Shown: positions 21,151-31,776 of the stretch, piece by piece
Position numbering within the stretch: the stretch's first letter is position 1
Layout of the letters: each line of letters starts with the position of its first letter
Assembly (NCBI GenBank): GCA_025331445.1
Contig: JAIWNE010000004.1
Coordinates: 372,001 to 436,000 of the forward strand
Origin: Blakeslea trispora
Taxonomy: Eukaryota; Mucoromycota; Mucoromycetes; Mucorales; Choanephoraceae
Direction of reading: 5' to 3'
Length of the DNA stretch: 64,000 bases
Notes under the pieces: generated by a model
The model's database searches: none
What the model saw: the letters and a program-made list of their open reading frames with translations, nothing else
Told to the model about the DNA's origin: nothing
Program-made: the position numbers and the translations under genes

Positions 21151-23597
21151 ATGATTCGTGCAGCATCGTTGGTAGTGAGCATTCTATGCTTACAATCTGT
21201 TCTAGCACATGGACTTGAAAAACGCCAACAAAAAGATGCTGTTGCTACCCCTAATACGAATGGTATTCGTCCTTTAGTTTGGGGTGATGTCAACTTCATT
21301 CATACAACCGATACACATGGTAAATTAATTTATCCCACTTTTTTTTTTCATTTTGTAACATTAATTGATTCTGCGAATTTAGGCTGGCTTGAAGTAAGTT
21401 AACTTGTCGCAACAAAAGACAGAAAGAATAGAAAGGAAACTCATGTATGGATTAGGGCCATGTTTTAGAAGGATCTTACAATGGTGATTTAGGCGATTTG
21501 TATTCATTCACGGTAAGAAAGAAGAAAAAAAAGGGGGGGATCTTGAAAAGATAACTAAAAGTCCAAATCGATAATAAACAAAAATGTGTTTGTAGGTCCG
21601 AATGAAACAAAAGGCTAAAAAGTTAAGAAAGGATTTATTTATCGTTGACACTGGTGACACACACGATGGTAACTATTTGATAGGAATAAAGTTGTATATG
21701 CATACATGCTTATTTGTACTACCCTCCAGGCAGCGGTCTAAGTGATGTAACTTCGCCCAAGGGTCTTGTATCTCAGCCTTTATTGGCCAACATCCCATAC
21801 GACCTTTTAACGATCGGTAAGTTAGTTAACACTTGCATGTATTTGACTTGAACTCATCATGTCCTTTGTATAGGTAATCATGAGCTCTATGGTAAGTCAT
21901 TGTGATTACCTCAAGAAACCGACTCTCATCCTTTCTTTGGCTTGATAGTAAATGAGATTACAGCCAACACTGTCAAAAACTTTATTCCTCATTGGAAAGA
22001 ACGCTATGTTGCTTCCAATGTCTACTTTAAGGATGTTCATACGAACAAGACAACACCTATTGGGTAAAGATAACTATTGTTGATTTCCTTTGTTCTTTTT
22101 TTTCTCATCTTCTTTCTCTAGTGAAAAATATACTTACTTTGAAGGCAAATACGGTACTCGTGTCCTAGCTTATGGTTTTCTCTATAACTTCAAGGGTAAT
22201 GGCAACAACTCTGTTGTACAATCAGTTGCCAGTGAAATCCAACAGAGCTGGTTCAATCAGTCCTTGACTGAGCATAACCCCGATTTGATTACTGTGATTG
22301 GCCATGTAGGTATTCGATTCACAGAAGTCTATACTGTCATCAAAGCTATCCGTGCTCACTACCCTACTATTCCTATTGCTGTCTTGGGTGGACATACGTA
22401 AGTAACCAAGAGAAGAAAAAAAAGAAAGCAAGATAGCTCAATCTCTTCATTTTTTTAAGTCATATTCGTGATGCTGTTAAATATGATGATTATGCTGCTG
22501 GTATTGAATCAGGAAGATATTTAGAAACCATTGGTTTCTTTTCTTTGGATGCAAGTATTTGATATCTCTGCAAAGAAGAGAGGGCAAGAACTGAACTTCT
22601 TTTGAATTTTAGGGTGTCTCAAACAAGCATCAAAAGAAGAATGGCACTGTAACATTTCATAGACGTTATTTAGACCAAAACAGACCTACTTTTATTTACC
22701 ATGCTGCTGATAATGTTGAAAAGAAGTTTGATACTAGCAAGGGCAAAAAGATTAGCAAGAAGATCGAAAAGCTTCGTGAACAGTACAAGTTATCCACCAG
22801 TTTGGGTTGCGCTCCTCAAAGCTATGAAATGTATTCTGCTCCCCTCAACAGTTCTTTCAGCATTTTCCGTTTGGCTATGGAAGGTAATAATAAAAAAAAA
22901 GCTACATGGCACTAGGATAAACTGTTTCTTATTCTTTTCTAAACAGAGGTGATTCCCAAGGTTGTCTTGAACAAGGACCGCACCAACCCTCCTTACTATA
23001 TTATTAACAGTGGTAGTATTCGTTACGAAATTTACAAGGGTCCCTTCACTCTTGACAACTTGTATCAAATCTCTCCTTTCGAGGATCGCTTCTATGCTAT
23101 CCATGATGTACCTTTAAGTGCTGCCAAACAACTCTTGGCCAAGTTGAATGGTCAAAGCGAGGTTTTCAAGAAGCGTAGTCTTTATCATACTGAAAACCCA
23201 ATTCAGTTTGGTGAACAAATGAATTTTGCTAAACGAGCTCAAAATCTTACCAGAGGTTATGTCACTAAAGATGATTTTGGAACAGACGGTATGTTGAGGA
23301 GAATGAATCCCCTATTTAAATGATACTAACTATTCAATAGGCGATGACACTGCCCATGTACCTTATGTTCACTATGATATCCCATTCTATGTTGATTCTG
23401 CTGTGCCTAAAGGCGATAGCTCTACTCTTGTGGATCTTGTTTACTTTGATTACTTTGATGCCCTCTTAAGAAAGTCCCTTGCTACCATTACCGGTAAAGA
23501 ATGGACTGCTAACATGAGCTATGGGGATCCAAGTATTACTAGTAGTACAATGTGGTCATCTTATGCTCAAAAGTACTGGAACTCTACCTCCTGCTAA
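21151..23597 (+). CDS. secreted metallophosphoesterase / 5'-nucleotidase family (yeast Smn1/YHR202W type)
   Basis: A calcineurin-like phosphoesterase with a 5'-nucleotidase-type C-terminal domain, entering the secretory pathway. Residues 1-19 form a signal peptide (MIRAASLVVSILCLQSVLA), followed by a KR Kex2-type site. Metal-binding motifs appear in order: TTDTHG, DTGDTHDG, GNHELY and GGHTH; the C-terminal part carries PPYYIINSGSIRYEIYKGPF and DNLYQISPFEDRFY. The gene is cut into about ten exons, including two micro-exons: 21383-21393 (11 bases, after the first metal-binding His) and 21874-21891 (18 bases, encoding the rest of GNHELY). The last exon ends at TAA 23595-23597. Likely substrates are nucleoside monophosphates or related phosphoesters, by family inference. 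Several NxS/T sites suggest glycosylation. Confidence 0.85.
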
Positions 23598-24028
23598 TCT
23601 CATAATGCGATAATAATAATAAAAAGGTCTAACTTAAAAGGCTGCTTCATTTGAATCTAATAAACGCATTCAAACATCTTTTATATAATTTTATTTATCC
23701 TGGTATAGCTTAATTTTCTTTTGGCTATCTGATTGGCAACTTGCAACTGATTCAGAAGCAGTGTAGAATTCAATCATGAGTTTACATAAGCAGTTCTTTG
23801 GATTCACACATCTCCTTTTCATTCCAATTAAACTTTCAAGTGAAAGTCGATGCGGAAAATCATCGGAGTAGCTTTGAAACTCAACTGACTGCCTTAAACA
23901 CAAGCGGATAATTCGGTTTAAAATAAGCGTGTCTTTCCCCCTCCTTTTTTTTAAGAAATATATTAAACCGAATCTGTGTATTCTACAGTGTTAGTGTTTT
24001 CTTCTTTCTTTTGATTATTATATTCTAT
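23598..24028. other. spacer between 5'-nucleotidase-like gene and GDA1
   Basis: 431 AT-rich bases with no coding signal. An AATAATAAT-rich polyadenylation region lies just after 23597, and a T-rich promoter precedes 24029. Confidence 0.5.
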
Positions 24029-25535
24029 ATGAACAAGGAAAAGCCGAATTCACCTTACAAACAGTTCAATGAAGCTGCCAAGGCACATGCCAAAAGCAGA
24101 CGAACACAAGGAGCAGCTCAAGTTCGTCTAAGTATGATGGTGCTTGGCATCGCTATAGCCTTAGCCTTCTACTTTTATCCTCAACTCTTAAGTCAGACTT
24201 CCTTGCAACAAAGTAAGTGCTCAGGTTATGGAATTCTGTCTTCTTGAACACAAAACTAACCTGTTCCTTCCTCCATAAGCTTCCACTCGTTGTCAGAAGT
24301 ATGCTCTTATGGTAGATGCAGGATCTACAGGCTCACGTATCCATGTCTATCGATTTCACCAATGCAGTCATAAAGAGGCAGTAAAGCTTGAAGAAGAAGA
24401 ATTATTTGCACAGACTATACCCGGTTTGTCTGCTTATCCAGACAATCCTCAAGCAGCTGCCGAATCCCTGGACGTATTGCTTGATAATGCAGTTCAAATA
24501 GTTCCTCCATCATTACAAAAGAAAACACCTATTCAAGTCAAGGCAACAGCCGGTCTTCGTCTTTTAGGTCAAGAAAAGAGTGAGGCCATTTTGAGAGCAG
24601 TACGTCATCATATAGAGACCAAATATCCTTTCCCTATCATTGGTGAAGATGGTGTGGCTATCATGGATGGTCGAGACGAAGGCGTCTATGCTTGGATCAC
24701 TGTCAATTTTCTGTTGGGCCATTTTGATCCTCATGGCAACCAACAACGCCATACAGCAGCCGTGTTGGATCTTGGCGGTGGTTCAACTCAGATTGTGTTT
24801 GAGCCCGATCGCCTACCGGATGGCAGCTTGCCTGAATTGCCTGATAATGACTTTAAATACCTGTTGACGCATGAAGGTAAAGAATATTTGCTCTATCAGC
24901 ACTCTTATTTGGGTTATGGTCTAATGGAGGCTCGTAAGCGTATGCATCAACAAGTATTGGATCAATTGAATGGTCAGTCCTTGGCCACAGATAATCTGAC
25001 GCATGTCTGTCTCCCTGAGGGTATGCGATGGGAGTACAACAAATTGAAGGATCCTGTTGAGTTTTTAGGCAGTGGTTCTTTTGATGATTGTCTTGGTGTA
25101 GCTGACTTAGCTCTCAATAAGCACAAGGCATGCGATTTTGCACCTTGTTCTTTTGATGGTATTTACCAACCCCCTATTGCAGATACCTTCACTCAAGGGC
25201 CTATCTATATCTTTTCTTATTTCCATGACCGTACTCAGCCATTGGGGTTACCTGCTTCATTCCGCTTACCTCAGCTTGCTTCATTGACTGAAGCCATATG
25301 TTCAGGCGCTTATCTAGAGAATGTGACAGATATTTCATTAAGAGACGAAATCTTAGATCGTCCCGAATGGTGCTTGGATCTCTCATTTATTTATCGCCTC
25401 TTGTCTTTTGGCTATGAGATCCCTCCAGAAAGAGAATTGACAGTGGCTAAAAAGATCAATGGTGTAGAAACCGGATGGTGTCTTGGTGCTGCCATTGCTA
25501 TTTTAGGTGATAATTCACTCAAGGATATCCAATAA
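24029..25535 (+). CDS. GDA1: GDA1/CD39-family nucleoside diphosphatase (Golgi GDPase/UDPase)
   Basis: A type II membrane enzyme that hydrolyses GDP/UDP to the monophosphate in the Golgi lumen, recycling the product of sugar-nucleotide glycosylation. There are two exons, 24029-24212 and 24280-25535. The N terminus is cytosolic and basic; one membrane segment covers about residues 35-52 (SMMVLGIAIALAFYFYPQLL). All apyrase conserved regions are present: ACR1 VDAGSTGSRIHVYRF, ACR2 VKATAGLRLL, ACR3 DGRDEGVYAWITVN, ACR4 LDLGGGSTQIVF and the later HSYLGYGL and WCLGAAIAIL blocks. The length of about 479 residues fits the family. It sits 431 bases downstream of a secreted 5'-nucleotidase-like gene on the same strand, which would act on its monophosphate product. 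Confidence 0.93.
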
Positions 25536-25699
25536 AAAAAAAAGGAATCGTACTTTACCATCCTTATTTTTATAATAGCACTCATCATTACAAAACATCT
25601 CAATGACTACATAAAAAAAGACCTCTTCTCCGCGTTTTAAAAAGGAATATAGAAAACAATGTCCACTTTTTTTATTTGTTTAAAAAGAGATAGATGTGT

Positions 25700-26038
25700 T
25701 TATTCTTCATCGTCAGCAGTAGCCTTCTTTTCATCACCAGTAGCACGGGTGTAGATGATTTGAGCGTGGTGGCGAGAGATAGGCTTGATCAAACCTTGAG
25801 CTTCGAGTTCACGGATAGCAATACGAGCCAAAGAACCGTTCAACTTGAGACGGTCAACCAAGACAGATTGAGAAATGAGCTTGTAGGTAGGGACTTCCTT
25901 GAACAAACGTTCGTAGGTGGGCTTGTCGAGGATGACCAAGTTGTTGGCCTTGTCCTTGACCTTCTTGGCAGACCACTTCTTCTTGGCCTTCTTTCCACCA
26001 GAGGATGAGCTAGGCTTAGCGGCAACGTCCTTTTTAGC
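25700..26038 (-). CDS. RPS25: 40S ribosomal protein eS25 (RPS25), main exon; first exon not located
   Basis: A small-subunit cytosolic ribosomal protein. The exon reads [20 protein letters not shown], a [14 protein letters not shown] basic stretch, then [40 protein letters not shown] and [18 protein letters not shown], the complete eS25 fold. It starts at a splice acceptor (CAATAG at 26044-26039), so only the first few residues (typically MPPK or MA) come from an upstream exon. I could not place that exon with confidence; a long leader intron between 26039 and about 27000 is likely. The 164-base gap to GDA1 makes the two genes convergent. Confidence 0.9.
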   Translation of the reverse strand, partial: AKKDVAAKPSSSSGGKKAKKKWSAKKVKDKANNLVILDKPTYERLFKEVPTYKLISQSVLVDRLKLNGSLARIAIRELEAQGLIKPISRHHAQIIYTRATGDEKKATADDEE

Positions 26039-27017
26039 CTATTGTATAACAAAAAGAGTCAGTTTTAAGCTCTAAACGAATGAGTGCATGCAAGCTAGTT
26101 TCCAATATTCGCTCAAACACATCTCTCTCTCTCTTTCTCTCATATTCGTGTGCCTGGTTATTTCTCTTCTATCTTATAAACATCGTCTCATTCTACTCAT
26201 ATGTTGTGAAAGGTTGAATGAGTTGCATTGTATTGTATAGCGTGTGTTTTTTTTTTGGAGAATCGTGTATAAGCACAAGTATGTGCGCTAAGGTGAGTTG
26301 ATGCCTGCTGTGTTGGAGCGAAGAATGTATAGCAATTTGGAGATAGATGGATTATGTATCATTCAACAGATGCATCCATCCATCCAAGAGATGATGGCTA
26401 AATCTTCTATGATGTGTATCTGTCTGCTTCCATACAAAAAAAGGAAATCTGAGGTCATGCATCCATTCAGCTGTGTGTTGCAAATTCATGATAGAGAGAG
26501 GGAGATGGTTGTGAAGTAGAGTATTGATGGTCTTGCTTGCATGCATACAGTATGTTGGATGTCTGTTACGAACCATATTGGATGAGAGGGGGAAACAATC
26601 GCATGCAGAGGCAATGTCTCTACTTGTAATGCATTCGCCTGTTCGGAGCCCACTTTTGGGTTTATTTTTCATGCTGAGAATAGAAGACACCCTTAGTCCG
26701 GTCCGGAATAATTATGGAGTGCATTTTCTTACACGCAAAAAAAAAAGACTAGTTGCATTTGAATGGAGTCATTCATTCCTTGTTGAGAAAGCTGCATTAA
26801 AAAGTGACCATACAGATGACAGGTAGAACATGTACTTTGCTTTCTCTCTCCAACACTTTACTGCTATTGTAAGAGGCTTTTGAAAGTAGTCAAAATGGCA
26901 TAAATCGGTTGGAGGAATTGGATATAAAACCAAACTCATTACTCGCTATTTTTTTTTCTTTTACTCTTCTTTTACTCTTTTGCTCTCTTTGTTTCTCCTT
27001 ATTGGAAATTAATAAAT
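26039..27017. other. eS25 leader or intron region and spacer
   Basis: It contains no recognised protein. The eS25 first exon and promoter should lie here on the minus strand. Short repeated words such as GATGCATCCATCC (26370-26385) and GCATGCAT occur. The right end holds the promoter of the secreted-peptide gene. Confidence 0.45.
26923..26929 (+). promoter_or_regulatory. TATA box of the secreted-peptide gene
   Basis: TATAAAA lies about 90 bases before the ATG at 27018, followed by a pyrimidine-rich (CTTTTACTC) stretch and an A-rich leader, the usual layout of strongly expressed fungal genes. Confidence 0.55.
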
Positions 27018-27170
27018 ATGCTGAAATACATTACTCTCATAATTTTCTTATGGGCCATCTCTAGTACTACAGGCTTGCCATCAAACTTTTCTTATAAAAG
27101 AGCTGATCTGGGATGTGCCACTGCTACTAGCCGTACTCCTTTCTGTGATCCAACAAAGTCAACTCCCTGA
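27018..27170 (+). CDS. small secreted peptide precursor with signal peptide and Kex2-type KR site
   Basis: A single-exon gene for 50 residues. Residues 1-20 (MLKYITLIIFLWAISSTTGL) form a clear signal peptide: a Lys, a hydrophobic core and small residues before the likely cut. A dibasic KR at residues 27-28 would be cleaved by a Kex2-like protease, leaving a 22-residue product, ADLGCATATSRTPFCDPTKS plus TP, with two cysteines that could form one disulfide. A TATA box lies about 90 bases upstream and AATAAATAAA polyadenylation-like signals about 140 bases downstream, so it has the outline of a transcribed gene. I recognise no family. Possible roles (signalling peptide, small cysteine peptide, cell-wall peptide) are guesses. 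Confidence 0.6.
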   Translation: MLKYITLIIFLWAISSTTGLPSNFSYKRADLGCATATSRTPFCDPTKSTP

Positions 27171-28329
27171 TTCAATCTTTTCCGGATAGCTTAGTCTGTT
27201 TTCATGTTGTACACGCGTATAGTTGACATACTGTATGCATGAGGTGCTTATACGCTGTATACTATGTTTGAATCATCAACAAACTACTTGATATGTCAAT
27301 TAATATACTTTTAAAATAAATAAAGACTGTTTCTTTTTTTTTTTCATGATTGTTTAGTGCAAAGATAGCTATAGTTCAAACTTGGCTTTTGTTTCATTGT
27401 AATACTAGCTATGCATTGTTGACATTAGCAAACTTATTATCTTTCATTCAATTATTCGCACATTTTTTTTTTGTCAATTGATGTTTCATCAGTAGTTGCC
27501 ACTAACGTCAAGTTTGCAATAAAATCAAAGGTAAAAGGGGAATGACAGATTCGCTATTTTTGGAAAAATACGGTGCATTTACCGACGGATCGTACCAATT
27601 AAAAAAATTGGAGATGGTGATATTTATGACCTTAGTCTATAAGGTGTCAAGTTATGATCATTTTGGCCGAGACAACCTCTATCAAACATGCTCTCGCCCA
27701 GAAAAAAAGAAAGAAAAGGAACAATTGCTGTCAGCGATTGCATCATGCATGAGATACAGCAAATCAACTGATGTTCTCGAGATATCACAGGTAATTTTAT
27801 TATCCAAGAAAAAAAAGATCTACAATTGTATGTTGCTGTTTGACACACAAAAGAAGTAGACATTGATTTACAGTTATTAGCAGTCTATTTCAAAAACCAG
27901 ATTTCTGTTTCTTTGAATAGGCAGTATGAAATAGTTTATCAAAAGAGAGAGATGATTAACACAGTTATGTGAAATTGTTTTTATGTGCGATATGATGCTA
28001 TGGTTAGAGTTGAAATTTAAATGAGATGCATGTAAAGCAAAATAGTATGTTGGTGGACTTGTATTATGTTTGGTACATGAAAAAATAAAAAGGAAGCATT
28101 CAAAGGCACAGTTGCATAGACCCAGTTAGAAGCAAAGATAGAGACAGAGACAGAGACAGAAGCAGGAAGCAGTGACCCAGCAAGGCATCAGTAAAGGCAT
28201 CAGCAAAGGCAAGTCTTGAGTTGTTTAGTAATAGAGTCACCTCCAACAACAAAGCAAGACAAGAAAAGTAAGAACGCAGAGGGTAAGCCTTCCTTGGCTT
28301 ACTTTTTTGAATAAGCCAAAGAAGACTCA

Positions 28330-28620
28330 GTTCTGTTCGCACTATCCCAAATCCTTAGCAAACCCCATACCAGTCAACTAACGAGGAATAGTACAAGTAT
28401 GTCTATACCCGCTTCCTCTGCCCAGATCCCTACAGGACACGCTCATAGTGTTAACAGATCAGGCGGCGTAATTGCCCTCAGTCATTCCGACTTCAGTCCC
28501 AATACTAGAAAACGAGGGTCGTTCGCGAAAATGGACTAGATTCCGGTCGTAAGCCACTTTATATAGGATCAGGAAAGGCAGCATCAGTCTTTGTCCTTAC
28601 CCCCTCATCAAGCTTGAAGT
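28330..28620. other. G+C-richer island, possible mobile-element fragment
   Basis: About 290 bases noticeably richer in G+C than the flanks, with a sharp change at both ends and an AGAG-rich margin to the right. It contains one small ATG frame, 28399-28539 (46 residues, beginning MSIPASSAQIPTGHAHSVNR), of unknown family. Such islands in AT-rich fungal DNA are often retroelement pieces, but no terminal repeat or reverse transcriptase is visible. Confidence 0.35.
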
Positions 28621-29302
28621 AGAGGCAGAAGCACCAAGAGAAGAAGAGAGAGAGCAGAGAGAGGCAGAGAGAACGATTAAAAAGGATTTGTAGAGAGTTT
28701 GAAAGCATTTGTAGTTTTGTAGTTTTGTAGATGGAATGACACGCGTATTTTCTTCTTTTTTGTAGATAACGTTTTTTTTTGCTCTTGGTGCAATAATAGA
28801 CTTGCGTAGATTGCAGATTTTTAGGCTATACACGACAAAGCAAGTTAGATAACAGCATTATTAAAGAAGAGTATTTTGTTACTTGCCTTTGAGGTTGTCT
28901 GGGTGACAAAATTTCAAGATGTAGTTGAGATGACTTTGACAAAGAGAGAGAAAAAGAGGGAGAAAATGATCATTACGTTTTATTTACTTCAAATACACGC
29001 TAAAAAAACAGTCATCCAATCAGGGCCTGGCATCTCTATTGTATCTATCCCATCAGTAAACAAAAAAAAACATGTGAGAACTAATAGGGTCAGTAGATTA
29101 GAGGGCGTTGAGAAGTAAACAACCTGAAAGATGTCATGCTTAACATTATTTTATGCCAACAAATACTTCTTTCTTTTTTTATCATGACAGTCAAACTCCT
29201 CTTTAATTTGCAGTGATATTTTGCATAATAATCAGACAAGTTCATAGTGATGATAAGCTATTTTCCTTTTATTTAAATATCAGACAATACCAAAAAAAAA
29301 AG

Positions 29303-29328
29303 GCAAGCTAGTGTTAAAACTAGCTTGC
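29303..29328. repeat. perfect 10-bp hairpin
   Basis: GCAAGCTAGT (29303-29312), loop GTTAAA, ACTAGCTTGC (29319-29328), preceded by a run of ten A. It shares the AGCTAGT/ACTAGCT core with the hairpin at 17840-17857. Confidence 0.65.
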
Positions 29329-31698
29329 TGTATTTGCTAAAACTGAACTGCAGTTAAGTGTGTTTATAGCATAAATGATATCTCTCCTCTTGTAACATTT
29401 GCAAAGTGTCTTATTTGAATATTACAATATGCTCGTGAATTCTAGCCATTATAACTAGCCAAATTTGATATAACAATTGAGATAAATTACAAGAACAATA
29501 TGATGACTTTTATAAAGATCTTCAATAGTAAGACAACAAATTGTTCCAAAAAGTTAAATAAGGAGAAATCCTAAAGCATTTACATGTCATCAAGCATTTC
29601 AGTCTCAAAGATGCTTGGGTTTGTCAGAAACTTACAGTTGTTTTCGGCAGTTGGACCTTAACATGAAACTTTTGTCTACGAATCAAGATGTAAGACTTAT
29701 TTTTTAAAGAAAATTTATCATTTGAATGACACAACTATCGCCAGTCCTACTTCTTTCTGTGTCTTTGATATGTAACGATGTATCTCATTAATCATGGAAA
29801 AAACAATCGTTTTCTATTGCTTGCTACACACTAGGAGCGCAGAAATAAGCTTGCTGAAAGCATCTTGCATAAAAGAAATGACTTTCGCCTAACTTTTCTG
29901 ACATTGTTACACCAGTCAGCCTTCACATTTTAATCTAAGCAGAAAAGAGAGTATACCAAAGATGGTTCTAGCAAAATGTGTAAGAATCATCCTTCTAAGT
30001 TGCATCTGTATTGATACAAGCTTGAAATAACTTTGAAGCATCTTTATTTGCCCATCCGTATGAGTTGTTGCTCTTTACAGATACGTTTTGCTTTTCTTCT
30101 TCAATTGGCTTTTTAAAAGAAAGCCTTACAGTCTTATTCTACTGTGTCCACTTAAGGAACAAGCCAGAAGAAAACTTTTTAGAGGTTTGATACACATTTG
30201 GAATTTCACAGGTAACTATTAAACTGTGTATACTATTGAGCGTTACTTGTCAATCACTTATATGGTATTGCTCTTGTGATTTACTTGACCTGTGCAACTG
30301 TATTATCAGACACAGAGAAATAGTCAAAGCTTTATTCAGTTTAGAAGTCCAGTTGATTCTGTTTAAGGAAGAGCATGTATTGCTCTACCACAAGATCGAA
30401 CTTTTTATATATAACGAATAGTAACAGTCAGCCAGTACACCTGGAAATCTTAAAAGTCGACTCTTTTTTTTTGTGCAATGGAATCTCAGAGAACATACCT
30501 TTTCTAAAAGAAAAAAACAAAAGATCTTGATCGCATATTTCTAGCAAAATCATAGATAGCATCTAGGCGCAAGTACAACAAAATTGCATTACACAAACTA
30601 CACAGACCTAGTGGATAAGGCTAAGAATTCTCAAGTCGAAAATAAAGTTTGTTGTGTTTAAGATTGAGTCTGATAAGACATAAACAAACATCTAGAACGT
30701 ATGTTCTTCAAGTACTTAGCGCATTTGTTTCATGCATAGATGTTTCAAAGTGCGTGCATTGCTGCTGTCTTTCTCTTGATGTCCTGTATCTAAAATTACC
30801 ATCCAGCTCAGCTTACACTTTCACAGCCCATATGTGAAAAACCTGTCCTCATTCATGTATCGTATACTAAATAGAAACTATGTTCGGACAGTGGAAGAGG
30901 ACAACTGGCATTAGTAGATAATAGCCACTAGTCTAATACATAATGTAACACTTGTTCAAAGACTCTCTTGAAATCTATAATACAAAGAAGGGATTTTTAT
31001 GACCGAATTGGACATGATCAAATGTTCTCACACGAAAAAAAAAGAAAGATTATTTGCATACAGCAAGATGATCTTGTTACATACAATGATCACTTGTCTG
31101 ATAGGTCCTGGTATGATAAAGAAAAATATCAACCCAACAATGGCTTACAATAAACGTTATTTCCCTTTGTCCTTTCTTTTGAGGGGACTTTATGCTGTGA
31201 ATCGTATAGCCTGTATGAACATTTCAATTATTCTCTCTTCTATTGTTGAGAAAAAGAAAAAAGATTGCTTGCATTTTGTACTAATGATTTTCGGACTAAT
31301 ATTATTGTCTCTACTTTGAAAACATACATCACATATGCTCTTTTTTTTTCCCTTAAGAATGCATTATACACGAGTTATGGCATGCATGGTGGTTGGAAGG
31401 AAAGTTCAGCCAAATTTACCCAGTTTGACTTTACCTCAAAAAGATAAAAAAAGTTGATAGTTATTGTTGTAGATTGAGCCTCTTTCTTTGCACAATCTGG
31501 TTTGTCCGGTCCGCGAACAATAAAAGAACTACCATTGAATTTCCTTTTTTAATCAGGTACGTAAGCGGTTTTTCTATGATTTCCTAAATAGAAACCAGAG
31601 TCACCTTTTCTTATTTTCTATGGAAATATCAAACTTAGTTTTGTGTTTTATTTTACTTTCAAACCTTTGACTGCACTTTTCTTTTCTTTCTTTCTTAT

Positions 31699-31700
<2 letters not shown>

Positions 31701-31748
<48 letters not shown>
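31701..31748 (+). repeat. (CT)n microsatellite in the leader of the bZIP gene
   Basis: More than 20 uninterrupted CT units end about 30 bases before the ATG at 31777. Pyrimidine tracts are common in fungal promoters and leaders; the exact repetition makes it length-unstable. Confidence 0.9.
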
Positions 31749-31753
<5 letters not shown>

Positions 31754-31776
31754 TTCGGATTACATAGCTTGAAAAA

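Larger units (their letters stand above)
27171..31776. other. long gene-poor region
   Basis: 4.6 kb without a recognisable gene. It includes a plus frame at 27542-27859 of doubtful value, a G+C-richer island at about 28330-28620, AGAG-rich DNA around 28630-28670, a perfect 10-bp hairpin at 29303-29328 and long AT-rich stretches. The last 80 bases hold a CT microsatellite in front of the bZIP gene. Confidence 0.5.

Noticed and set aside
27542..27859. 105-codon plus ORF in the desert
   Set aside because: K-rich runs, no homology recognised and no flanking exons; not enough to call a gene.
30968..31447. Cluster of short plus-strand ORFs before the second bZIP gene
   Set aside because: Overlapping frames with no shared splice logic or recognisable family; likely AT-rich spacer.
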